Positions 1-7,269 of a DNA stretch of 13,752 nucleotides are shown one piece after another. The stretch covers positions 1-13,752 of the forward strand of contig CAYLLE010000103.1 of the NCBI GenBank assembly GCA_964384485.1, written 5' to 3'. Each line of letters opens with the position of its first letter. The stretch's first letter is position 1. A program made the translations under genes and the position numbers. The DNA is from CAYLLE01 sp964384485. Lineage in GTDB: Bacteria; Spirochaetota; Spirochaetia; CAYLLE01. The notes beneath the pieces were generated by a model. It searched no databases. It saw nothing but the letters and a program-made list of their open reading frames with translations, and was not told the origin of the DNA.

Positions 1-90
1 GGCAATTTCCGGTGATCCCGATATACGTAATTGCTTGGTAATAAAACAATTTATCAATTTTAATGCGAATGTGATCACCGGAAATTGCTG
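1..90. repeat. MITE-like repeat, copy A
   Basis: This 90-bp sequence is nearly identical to 10601-10689, in the same orientation, with about six substitutions and one single-base indel. It is bounded by a perfect 16-bp inverted repeat, GCAATTTCCGGTGATC at 2-17 and its reverse complement at 73-88. The AT-rich core of about 55 bp has no room for a protein. The layout suits a non-autonomous miniature inverted-repeat element. The ends resemble, from memory only, those of some IS21-family elements, so that link is weak. The window begins at the element, so the left flank and any target duplication cannot be seen. Confidence 0.8.
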
Positions 91-144
91 TGTTAGCAAG
101 GCTCCGCTGAAAGGCACCCGCGCCCTGAGGTGCGGGAAATCGCG
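91..144. other. spacer with weak GC-rich hairpin
   Basis: This is the short spacer between repeat copy A and the small minus-strand ORF. It contains a GCACC (114-118) / GGTGC (129-133) stem with a 10-nt loop, just past the stop codon of the small ORF on the minus strand. No good U-tract follows, so it is at best a weak terminator. No gene is visible here. Confidence 0.25.
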
Positions 145-321
145 CTAGTAGCCGTAACCTCCTCCGCCCCCATCATCTTCATCGAGTGTGTTTTGGCCGG
201 CCTCCCCTGGCGACACAACTCTGCCTCTCATCGTCGTCTTGTGAACTCCGCAACGATACGTGTTAAGTTCATTCATTAAGGCTGTAGTCATTGTGAAGGT
301 GATACCGCGTGCCCCCTTCAT
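145..321 (-). CDS. small ORF with Gly/Tyr tail, unknown function
   Basis: An open frame of 58 codons starts at ATG 321-319 and ends at TAG 147-145, 21 bp downstream of the truncated hydrolase on the same strand. Internal ATG codons at residues 11 and 16 are alternative starts. The peptide is polar, has one Cys (residue 24), and ends in an acidic stretch followed by a glycine run, DEDDGGGGGYGY. No Shine-Dalgarno sequence stands at usual distance before any of the starts, which argues against efficient translation. It could be a free small peptide, a RiPP-like precursor, or the surviving C-terminus of a larger decayed gene. The last fits the surrounding pseudogene tract best. I do not recognise a family. 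Confidence 0.35.
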   Translation of the reverse strand: MKGARGITFTMTTALMNELNTYRCGVHKTTMRGRVVSPGEAGQNTLDEDDGGGGGYGY

Positions 322-342
322 ATAGTCGAGTGTATAACATCA

Positions 343-858
343 TCACAGTACCTCTTTGAACCACTGTGTCAAATTGGCAATGAATGTACCGGAAAACGCG
401 TGCGGTTCATGCTCCAGGAGGAAGCGATATTTGTCTGACGCGCCGTGGAGCGAATATATGTTCTCTACCATATCTTTAACCTTTTGCAGTCCTGATAACG
501 GCCAATGCCTGTCAATAATATTGCTCTGGACAAAAAGAGGCCTCGGGGCGAAGCAGCCATATAGGTGCTGTACATCCGCGTATTTTAACAAATTGAATAC
601 AAATGGGCTGATCCCCGTCCAGCCTCCCTGTCTGTTGACATATTCCAGGGTTTCAGCCTCATAATTTGAGGTGCCGCACAAAGGTGCTATCGCGGAAAAT
701 TCTTCTGATAACGCCGCAGTGAACCATACAATAATGGAACCTTGGCAGATGCCGGTGATCCCGATACATTCATCATCTACATATTCCAGACTCTTTAAAT
801 AGCGCAGCACCGAAAGGTTGGCCATTACTCTGAGCCCCACATCATTTAGTCCAATCAA
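343..858 (-). pseudogene. alpha/beta hydrolase fragment (dienelactone hydrolase / acetyl xylan esterase-like), N-terminus missing
   Basis: The 171-residue frame, read from a TTG at 858-856, is the C-terminal two thirds of an alpha/beta hydrolase. It contains a nucleophile elbow GICQG (Cys38), a candidate acid residue in NIIDRHW (Asp116) and a catalytic His in EHEPHAF (His153). Cys as nucleophile recalls dienelactone hydrolase, while the overall pattern also resembles acetyl xylan esterases. Families of this kind are usually about 240-330 residues. The N-terminal strands and oxyanion-hole region are absent, and the frame enters directly at the helix before the nucleophile. Its first codons overlap the stop of the upstream UroD remnant (855-857). 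The upstream open frame as far as 951 is only a shadow of that gene. A deletion fusing two former neighbours is the likely origin. The active-site residues survive, but a working fold is doubtful. Confidence 0.7.
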
Positions 859-1630
859 CAGACCGGCTGAGGCAATATTATTTCTACCGGCATCGGAGGT
901 ATGCCGCTTTCTGTTCTGGGTATGAATCTTCCTCCCTTTCTTCCTGTCTCAATAACTTCCTTGACATGCTTACGCATTTGTTCTTCACTCATTTCGCTGA
1001 TTGTTGTGCTTATGCCTCCATGAAATGTAATTTCCTTACCCCAGTGCTTTTTGAAATATTCCAGGTCATTATGGTCGGAAGGGNNNNNNNNNNNNNNNNN
1101 NNNNNNNNNNNNNNNNNNNNNNNNNNNNNNNNNNNNNNNNNNNNNNNNNNNNNNNNNNNNNNNNNNNNNNNNNNNNNNNNNNNGGTCGGAAGGGGTAAAG
1201 ATAGAATCCACTCCGCATTCCAGGAGTATTTTTGCCGATTCAAGCGAGAATCTGCCGGTCATGTCGAAAAGCTTGCGGGCGGCTTCAGGTTCGCAGGCCA
1301 TGAACATCAGAATGTTATCAAACTTCGTGAGGTAATAGTATATTCCGTACCAAACCCCCATTACCGAACCCTGAACAAAATATCCCGCGTCATGAAATGC
1401 TTTGACCTGCTGAATAAGTTTGTCTCTGTCGAATCTGCCGCCGGAATCTACTTCCGGCATACTGAACTTGAAAGCGTCTTCAGGATTATTTATTTCAAAG
1501 GACAGGGCTTCCCTGCAAAAAGTCGGATTATAGGATTCATGCCATACCGCGCCGGTTTCATATCGGTAAATATGCTTATTTTCGTCTTTTGCCCTTCCAG
1601 TACTGCTATTACCCTCTCCCGATGAGTCAT
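855..1630 (-). pseudogene. UroD-like methyltransferase remnant (frameshifted, middle missing, spans an N gap)
   Basis: A start at 1630-1628 gives MTHRERVIAVLEGQK, a typical UroD-family N-terminus. The rest of the protein lies in another frame: VWHESYNPTF, GRFDRDKLIQQ and GYFVQGSVMG read from about 1570 down to 855. A frameshift, probably with loss of part of the N-terminal domain, therefore lies near 1560-1600. After CGVDSIFTPSD the sequence runs into 100 Ns and resumes at PSDHNDLEYFKKHW and ITFHGGIS, the C-terminal UroD segment. The HxCG metal-ligand region expected between these is not visible. The C-terminus ends early (PPMPVEIILPQPVC) at the junction with the hydrolase fragment. Homologous methyltransferases are about 340 residues. 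The frameshift makes it a pseudogene whether or not the gap hides the missing middle. Confidence 0.75.
1084..1183. other. 100-N scaffold gap
   Basis: Exactly 100 ambiguous bases, a common placeholder for a gap of unknown size. The 11 bases directly left of it (1073-1083) and directly right of it (1184-1194) are identical, GGTCGGAAGGG, so the flanking contigs may simply overlap. The gap plus one repeat copy is 111 nt, so collapsing it keeps the reading frame. Confidence 0.95.
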
Positions 1631-1670
1631 CTCTCTCATTGCATTCCTTCTCTCTGCCGGTATCTTTTAA

Positions 1671-1693
1671 TTTAGTACTAAATAATTATTATA
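1671..1693 (-). promoter_or_regulatory. candidate promoter and palindrome for the UroD remnant
   Basis: Read on the minus strand, a TATAAT box lies at 1693-1688. The best -35 at 17-bp spacing is only ATGGAA (1716-1711). Just downstream, where transcription would start, is a perfect 12-bp palindrome, TTTAGTACTAAA (1671-1682). This would suit a regulator site controlling the minus-strand UroD gene, whose start codon is at 1630. The palindrome is seen directly; its role is inferred. Confidence 0.4.
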
Positions 1694-1740
1694 CTCAAGC
1701 AATTTATACATTCCATGCAACATGGAAATCCGGAGAAAGT

Positions 1741-1769
1741 TTGAATCCGCGTCTTGAAAAAACTATAGT
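1741..1769 (+). promoter_or_regulatory. sigma-70-type promoter for the solute-binding protein gene
   Basis: TTGAAT (1741-1746) and TATAGT (1764-1769) are separated by 17 bp, which is close to consensus. Transcription would begin near 1776, about 60 nt before the ATG at 1839. The -10 box lies inside the palindrome at 1758-1773. Confidence 0.5.
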
Positions 1770-1773
1770 TTTT
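1758..1773. promoter_or_regulatory. perfect 16-bp palindrome over a -10 box
   Basis: AAAAACTATAGTTTTT is self-complementary and contains the candidate TATAGT -10 hexamer of the plus-strand promoter. A dimeric repressor bound here would block RNA polymerase. No regulator gene is adjacent, so the binding protein is unknown. Confidence 0.45.
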
Positions 1774-1838
1774 AAAGAACAACAACTCTCACCGAGCTTT
1801 ACAAAGCCCAGGTAAAAATAGGTAAAGAGACGCTGAAC

Positions 1839-2290
1839 ATGAAAAAAGTAATTATTTTCGTTCTTATATTGACGACCATCATCCTGCCCCGCGCGTTTTC
1901 CCGGGAACGGGAAGAAACCTTCACTATCAGTACTTCTTATCAAAACTTGCTCTCCAACGCGGAAGGCACGGGGATGCTGGATCTCATCATAATCGAAGTG
2001 TTCCGCCGGATGGGAATGAACGCGGAGATTGTCTACACACCAACTGAACAGTCCCTCGTAGACGTGAATGCCGGTCTACTGGACGGAGAAATCAACCGGA
2101 TAGCGGGGATGGAGGAAAGCTTCCCAAACATTGTGCGGGTGCCGGAACCGAATATGGTTATGCACTTTGTAGCGTTTTCCAAACAAGAGATACCCTGCGC
2201 GCAATTAAAGCGGACGGAACATATCAGGAAATAATGGGGCAAGCTTTGGAAAAAGCCGGCCTCAAGGATATACCGGAGATCAATGAATAA
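1839..2290 (+). pseudogene. periplasmic solute-binding protein (SBP_bac_3-like) remnant
   Basis: The frame starts with a signal peptide (MKK, then a hydrophobic stretch to about residue 18) and continues into the N-terminal lobe of a family 3 solute-binding protein, including EQSLVDVNAGLLDGEINR and FPNIVRVPEPNM. After FVAFSKQ (about 2189) this frame loses similarity and stops at 2232-2234. The characteristic C-terminal segment, RDTLRAIKADGTYQEI, is present in another frame and ends at the TAA 2288-2290. The middle of the protein, roughly 90-100 residues by comparison with the family's usual length, is missing. It reads as one internal deletion plus frameshift. Its C-terminal frame overlaps the start of the sensor kinase by 8 nt, so the pair was probably a translationally coupled ligand-sensing unit. 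Confidence 0.75.
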
Positions 2291-3224
2291 CCCAAAGCGT
2301 AAGTCCATAGCCGGTACCTTTTCCATCATCACTTTTACCGTGATATTGACCATCGGTATAGGTTTTTCCGTGTTAAACGGATATCAGTCGTATAAGGCCG
2401 AAATAAAAAAAATCGATCACTTTATCAGCCAGATACATCAAAGCCATGTACCCTTTCTTATATCAAGTCTCTGGCTGACCGATTATAATCTAGTGAACAA
2501 GCAGATAGAGTCCATTCTCAGATTCCCCTATATTCAGAAAGTAACGGTCACCACGGAAGACGGACAAATCTTCAGCGCGCAGAAAACCGACACGGCGGAA
2601 AGCTCCCACATTCACACCCAATATCTCCGCTATACCTACAAAAATACACAAGTGCCGGTGGGAGAACTTTCGATCACGGTGAATCAAAAAGCACTTAACC
2701 GTTCCGTTTTTAGGCAGCAGGTATCCGATATCATGGGCCATATCACAGCGGCGATTTTAACGGCCCTGTTGATTTCAGTACTGTTTCAGAGAATGGTGGG
2801 ACGGCATCTGCAGGACTTGACGGGTAAACTGAAAAAGGACCACCCGGACAAGTTTGATACCCCCTTCACCCTGAATCGGAAACAATCAAAAGATGAGCTC
2901 GATCTTTTAACGGCATCTATAAACGGTCTCAGAATGAATTTAAAACTGCATATTGATGAGAAAAACCTGCTCCTCCACGAAGTGCATCACCGTATAAAAA
3001 ACAATATGACCACGGTAAAAGGAATGCTGCTTCTTCAGGAAGAACAGACCCGGAGTACAGAAGCAGCCTCGGTACTCAGGGAAGCCCAGGGAAGGCTCCA
3101 AAGCAGGAAAAAACAGTGTCACCATCACCTTCAGTCTCTCCGAAACAGGAATTCAAGGTCAACAAAATCCGTGATTTGGGATATTATGGGGTATGACGGC
3201 AAAAGAAAAATTGATGAATCTTAA
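2283..3224 (+). pseudogene. HisKA_2 sensor histidine kinase, truncated before the ATPase domain
   Basis: The 313-residue frame begins at ATG 2283 with a GGAG ribosome site just upstream. It has a membrane segment at about 12-33, an extracytoplasmic sensor region at about 34-150, a second membrane segment at about 153-170 and a HAMP-like linker. A HisKA_2 phosphoacceptor region follows (HEVHHRIKNN, residues 232-241, phospho-His probably 235). After about residue 273 the similarity ends and a basic, low-information tail follows. In another frame, 3103-3174 encodes GKNSVTITFSLSETGI, which looks like a beta strand from the HATPase_c domain, followed by a stop. The rest of the ATP-binding domain (N, G1 and G2 boxes) is gone, so it cannot autophosphorylate. 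It was probably paired with the solute-binding protein just upstream. Its run-on frame crosses the start of the next gene by 32 nt. Confidence 0.8.
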
Positions 3225-4209
3225 AATCGGAAAAAACCTGGACGCCGCGCCTTTTTTCCGGCCTATCCTGATGAACTTCGCGGCACATCACATCGGAAAA
3301 AAATATTCCGATTTCGCTAAACACCACGAGGTACTCGCGGAAGCTAATCTGAAATGTATGGAAGACTTCGAGACCGACGCGGTCGGACTGGTATCCGACC
3401 CGTACCGGGAGACATCGGCATTCGGAGCGGAGATAACCTTTCCGGAGGACCATGTTCCCAGGTGCACCGCGCCGATAATTAAAAGTTTGAAGGACGCGCA
3501 GGACCTGCGGGTTCCCGACACGGCACAGGCTGAACGTACCCGGGACCGTATACTGGCGGCGGAGAAGCTCAGGGAAACCCTGGGCGGGTCGGTTCCCGTA
3601 ATCGGCTGGATCGAGGGACCCATGGCGGAAGCCTGTGATCTTGCCGGTGTCTCCGAAATGCTGATAAAGACCGCCTCCGACGAAATATTTACCGAAACGC
3701 TCCTTTCGAAAACCGAGAAAACAGCGGCCCGGTTCGCGGAAGAGCAGATTCGCGCGGGATGCGACGTAATCGGTATCGGTGATGCCATCTGCTCTCAGAT
3801 TTCCGCGGAGATGTTTCGGACCTTCGAAAAGGAGCGGCTCCGCCGCCTCATCAGGTTCATACAGGACAAAGGAGCCTTGGTAAAACTCCATATCTGCGGA
3901 AATATCACCCATCTATTAAAGGACATTGCCGAAGTGGGTCCCGATATCGTTGATATCGATTCCATGGTTGATATGGAGGGCGCGTACCGGCAGCTGGGTC
4001 CGGAGATAATCCGGTCCGGGAATATCAATCCGGTTGAAATCGAAGAACTGACCGCCCCGGAGGTATACAAAGCAGCGGTAATTCTTTGCCGCCGGGAGCG
4101 GGGAAGACGGTTTATCCTCTCCGCCGGATGCGAGATAACGGTAAAGACTCCCCCCGAAAATCTCAGGGCCATGAGGGACGCCCTTGATGACGTTTATGCG
4201 CCGCGGTAG
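3193..4209 (+). CDS. UroD-like, zinc-dependent methyltransferase (MtaA/MtbA-type fold)
   Basis: This 338-residue cytosolic protein has the usual length for uroporphyrinogen decarboxylase-like methyltransferases. Visible landmarks are GPMAEA (142-147), a HICGN motif (His233, Cys235) and SAGCEI (Cys313). The HxC...C arrangement is the zinc-ligand pattern of methylcobamide:coenzyme M methyltransferases (MtaA, MtbA), where zinc activates a thiol acceptor. True heme-pathway HemE lacks it, so a methyl-transfer role is likelier than haem synthesis. The substrate is unknown and no corrinoid protein gene is in the window. The ATG at 3193 lies inside the run-on frame of the degraded sensor kinase and has only a poor, close GGGG ahead of it. 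Transcription may now come from the promoter of the decayed SBP/kinase operon. It is apparently intact, unlike the remnant of the same fold at 855-1630. Confidence 0.85.
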   Translation: MTAKEKLMNLKIGKNLDAAPFFRPILMNFAAHHIGKKYSDFAKHHEVLAEANLKCMEDFETDAVGLVSDPYRETSAFGAEITFPEDHVPRCTAPIIKSLKDAQDLRVPDTAQAERTRDRILAAEKLRETLGGSVPVIGWIEGPMAEACDLAGVSEMLIKTASDEIFTETLLSKTEKTAARFAEEQIRAGCDVIGIGDAICSQISAEMFRTFEKERLRRLIRFIQDKGALVKLHICGNITHLLKDIAEVGPDIVDIDSMVDMEGAYRQLGPEIIRSGNINPVEIEELTAPEVYKAAVILCRRERGRRFILSAGCEITVKTPPENLRAMRDALDDVYAPR

Positions 4210-4245
4210 ACAATACCGCCGCGCTCAGCTACCATTAAAAGAAGT

Positions 4246-5388
4246 ATGAAAGGCAGCCTTGACAGCGCAGCTCCCCTTATTTGGGAAGACCAGGATTATC
4301 TTAGCCGGCAGGTCATCACCTATATCGGAAACAAGCGGAACCTGCTTGGATTTATCGGCCGGGGACTGGATGAGATCCGGAATCGGCTGGAAAAGTCATC
4401 CCTCAAGACGTTCGACGTATTTTCCGGAAGCGGGATTGTGGCCAGATATCTCAAGAGTTATTCGGAAAAACTGATTGTTAACGACATGGAATTATATTCC
4501 GAAGTCATAAACCGGTGTTATCTGGCCAACCGAAGCGAAGTGCCCATTGCGGATCTGCGGCAGATGCACGCCGGTCTCATCGGATCACTGCGGGAGGAGA
4601 ACCTCCGGGACGGATTCATCCGGGACCTGTATGCTCCCGAAGATGACCGGAATATCCGGGCCGGGGAACGGGTGTTCTATACCGTGCGGAACGCCAGGTA
4701 TCTCGATACGGCACGGCAGCGCATCGGGGAGCTGCCGGAGGAATATCAGCACTTTTTTCTGGCGCCTCTCCTTTCCGAAGCCTCAGTACACGCCAACACA
4801 TCCGGCGTATTCAAAGGATTCTACAAGGACAGACATACCGGAATCGGAAAGTTCGGCGGAAGAAACGGGGACGCCCTCTACCGGATCACCGGAAACATGG
4901 CGCTTCCGTTCCCGGTATTCAGCCGCCATGAGTGTCCAGTGGAGATTCACCGGAGGGACGCCGGTGAGCTGGCGGAAGCGATGGCGGGTGCCGAAGAGCT
5001 GGATGTCGCCTACCTGGACCCGCCGTACAACCAGCATCCCTACGGATCCAACTACTTTATGCTCAACCTGATCACAGAATACCGGCGGCCCGAAGCTGTC
5101 AGCGAGGTATCGGGTATTCCCCGGGACTGGAACCGTTCGGACTACAACAGCAGAGCCCGGGCAAAGCGGGCTTTTACAAATCTCGTAAAGAAGCTGCCGG
5201 CGAAATTCCTTCTGATTTCGTTCAACTCCGAAGGATTTATCGAAACAGGGGAGATGCAGAAAATCCTTAAAGACGCCGGAAAGGTGGAAGTGCTTGAAAA
5301 AAAATATAATACCTTCCGGGGAAGCAGGAATTTACGGAACCGGCACATACACGTGAAGGAGTACCTTTACCTTCTGGAAAAACGGTGA
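4246..5388 (+). CDS. D12-class DNA adenine-N6 methyltransferase
   Basis: This 380-residue protein transfers a methyl group from S-adenosylmethionine to adenine N6 in DNA. Motif X-like YIGNKRNLL (26-34) and the SAM-binding motif I FDVFSGSG (56-63) are N-terminal. A variable region follows, then the catalytic motif IV LDPPYN (257-262). This order marks the alpha group (Dam/MboIIA/D12 type). The central 90-240 region would hold the target-recognition part. The recognition sequence cannot be read from the protein. No restriction endonuclease gene lies beside it, so it looks like an orphan methyltransferase or the survivor of a restriction-modification system. It starts 36 nt after the UroD-like gene with an AAGAAG-like ribosome site and may share its transcript. 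It converges on the ABC exporter operon. Confidence 0.88.
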   Translation: MKGSLDSAAPLIWEDQDYLSRQVITYIGNKRNLLGFIGRGLDEIRNRLEKSSLKTFDVFSGSGIVARYLKSYSEKLIVNDMELYSEVINRCYLANRSEVPIADLRQMHAGLIGSLREENLRDGFIRDLYAPEDDRNIRAGERVFYTVRNARYLDTARQRIGELPEEYQHFFLAPLLSEASVHANTSGVFKGFYKDRHTGIGKFGGRNGDALYRITGNMALPFPVFSRHECPVEIHRRDAGELAEAMAGAEELDVAYLDPPYNQHPYGSNYFMLNLITEYRRPEAVSEVSGIPRDWNRSDYNSRARAKRAFTNLVKKLPAKFLLISFNSEGFIETGEMQKILKDAGKVEVLEKKYNTFRGSRNLRNRHIHVKEYLYLLEKR

Positions 5389-5405
5389 CAGCCTTTTTCC
5401 TTTTT
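5376..5405. terminator. possible terminator between convergent genes
   Basis: GGAAAAA (5376-5382) can pair with TTTTTCC (5394-5400), extended inward by GG/CC around a bulged C, and is followed by a run of five Ts. It overlaps the last codons of the methyltransferase and sits against the stop codon of the convergent ABC gene. The stem is AT-rich, so it would be weak. Confidence 0.35.
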
Positions 5406-7269
5406 ACCCCTCCGCGCCGACCATGTCGCCGAACTGCCTCATATAGAGGTTGTAATAGTACCCTTCCCGCTGAATCAGTTCCCGATGACCCCCCTTCTCC
5501 ACGATCATCCCGTTGTCGATTACGATTATGACATCGGCATTCCGTATCGTATTGAGCCGGTGGGCGATGACAAAACTGGTCCGCCCCTCCATTAATCTGA
5601 GCATTGCTTCCTGGATGTGAATCTCGGTCCGGCTGTCCACACTGCTTGTGGCTTCATCGAGGATGAGGATCGAAGGCTGGGCCAGAACGGCCCGGGAAAT
5701 GGAGAGCAGCTGCCGCTGTCCCTGGCTCAGGTTGCTCCCTTCCTCGGAAAGCATGGTGCCGTATCCGTCGGGGAGATGCCGGATAAAGTGATCGGCATTG
5801 GCGATCTCCGCCGCCTTCCTCACCTCTTCGTCGGCAGCATCAAGCTTGCCGTAACGGATGTTATCGGCCACTGTCGCCGAAAACAGGAATGTATCCTGTA
5901 AAACAACCCCAAGCCGGCTCCTTAGGCTTTCTTTGGTGAAATCCCGGATATCTTTTCCGTCCAAAAGAATAGACCCGGACTCAATATCGTAGAACCTGGT
6001 AAGCAGATTGATGATGGTGGTTTTTCCCGCTCCCGTGGCTCCTACAAAGGCGATAATTTGGCCCGGCTCGGCAGTAAAGCTGATATTTTTAAGAACCCGC
6101 CGGCCGGGAATATAGGAAAAGGTGACATCCTTAAACTCCACTTCACCGTCGAGTCTTTCGGCTTCTTCCGCGTCCTTAGAATTAGTCACCGTCGGCTTCT
6201 CATCCATAATTTCAAAAACCCGTTCCGCCCCGGCAATGGCCGACTGGATCGTATTATACAGACCGGCAAGCTGGGTCAGCGGCCGGGTAAACTGACGCAC
6301 ATAATTCAGGAAAGCTACAACCGTACCGACCGTAGCCGCGCCGCTTAACACCAGCCACCCGCCGGTTCCGGCAACCACGGCGAATCCGATGTTGTTAACG
6401 AAATTGATAACCGGGTGGAGAATACCGGAAGCTATTTGCGCCTTTATGGACGCGGACTTAAGCCTCTTGTTCACCGCTGAAAACTCAGCCACCGTTTCCT
6501 TCTCTCTGCCGAAAGCCTTTACGATCCTCTCTCCCGTGACAGTCTCTTCAATAATGCCGTTTAATATTCCAAGCTCTTTCTGCTGCGCCCGGAACCCCTG
6601 TCTGGTCCTGCGGGCCACACTCTTGGTCAGTACCCCCATAACAGGGATGATGAGCAGGGTAACCGCGGCGAGAAGCGGGTTCAGAATAAACATCATTACT
6701 GCGACACCCGCCGTGGTGAGTACGCCGGAAATCAGCTGGGTCACGCTGTGGGTAAGCACGTTGCTGATGTTCTCCACATCATTGGTAATCCGGCTCATAA
6801 GCTCACCGTGGGGACGAGAATCATAGAAAGAAAGGGACAGCGTCTGGAGTTTATCGAACAGATCCTGTCTCAAATTCCGGAGCGCCCGTTGGGAAATCCC
6901 CACCATCACCCAAATCTGGAGCCAGTTGGTAAAGGCATAAAAAATATAAACACCGGCTAGAACAGTTATGAAGAGGGTAAATCCTGAAGGAGCGCCGCGG
7001 CCGTAGATGAACCGGTCGATTATAACCTTCAGGAGAAGAGGACCGGATACCGCCAACACGGTGGCCGCCGCCACGGCAAAGAGCACCCCGAGAAGCGCGC
7101 CGGGATACCGCCTAAGGTAGCCGTAGAGCCTTCGGACGGTGCCTTTCACGTTTTTCGCCCGGGCTTTCTGGCCGAAGTACCGGGCCGGACCTCCCCGGCC
7201 GCTTCCGGGACCGAATGGCACCCCCTGGGGCCCTTCGGTCTGCCGGCTGTTTTTCGGGTTATTCTGCAT
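5404..7269 (-). CDS. heterodimeric ABC exporter, consensus-site half-transporter
   Basis: This 621-residue type IV ABC exporter half has a Gly/Pro-rich N-terminal extension (about 1-40), six membrane segments (about 55-335) and a nucleotide-binding domain. That domain has Walker A GATGAGKT (410-417), Q-loop Gln458, signature LSQGQ (514-518), Walker B LILDE with catalytic Glu539, and switch His570. Both catalytic residues are present, while the signature deviates from LSGGQ. This is the mirror image of its partner and fits pairs such as TM287/288, BmrCD and LmrCD. There, one composite ATP site is active and the other degenerate. It overlaps the partner gene by 11 nt, with a GGGGGGCGG ribosome site inside that gene, so the two are translationally coupled. 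The cargo is unknown; multidrug or lipid export is typical of the family. Confidence 0.92.
   Translation of the reverse strand: MQNNPKNSRQTEGPQGVPFGPGSGRGGPARYFGQKARAKNVKGTVRRLYGYLRRYPGALLGVLFAVAAATVLAVSGPLLLKVIIDRFIYGRGAPSGFTLFITVLAGVYIFYAFTNWLQIWVMVGISQRALRNLRQDLFDKLQTLSLSFYDSRPHGELMSRITNDVENISNVLTHSVTQLISGVLTTAGVAVMMFILNPLLAAVTLLIIPVMGVLTKSVARRTRQGFRAQQKELGILNGIIEETVTGERIVKAFGREKETVAEFSAVNKRLKSASIKAQIASGILHPVINFVNNIGFAVVAGTGGWLVLSGAATVGTVVAFLNYVRQFTRPLTQLAGLYNTIQSAIAGAERVFEIMDEKPTVTNSKDAEEAERLDGEVEFKDVTFSYIPGRRVLKNISFTAEPGQIIAFVGATGAGKTTIINLLTRFYDIESGSILLDGKDIRDFTKESLRSRLGVVLQDTFLFSATVADNIRYGKLDAADEEVRKAAEIANADHFIRHLPDGYGTMLSEEGSNLSQGQRQLLSISRAVLAQPSILILDEATSSVDSRTEIHIQEAMLRLMEGRTSFVIAHRLNTIRNADVIIVIDNGMIVEKGGHRELIQREGYYYNLYMRQFGDMVGAEG

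Noticed and set aside
1..90. Structured non-coding RNA gene
   Set aside because: The hairpin potential comes from terminal inverted repeats of a duplicated element. No promoter or terminator accompanies it, so a mobile-type repeat is the simpler reading.
966..1625. Plus-strand open frame across the N gap
   Set aside because: It is antisense to the UroD-like remnant, which has clear family motifs. It has no recognisable domain and is open partly because Ns contain no stops.
3193..4209. Haem-pathway uroporphyrinogen decarboxylase (hemE)
   Set aside because: The HxC...C zinc-ligand pattern and the lack of HemE N-terminal motifs point to a UroD-like methyltransferase instead.
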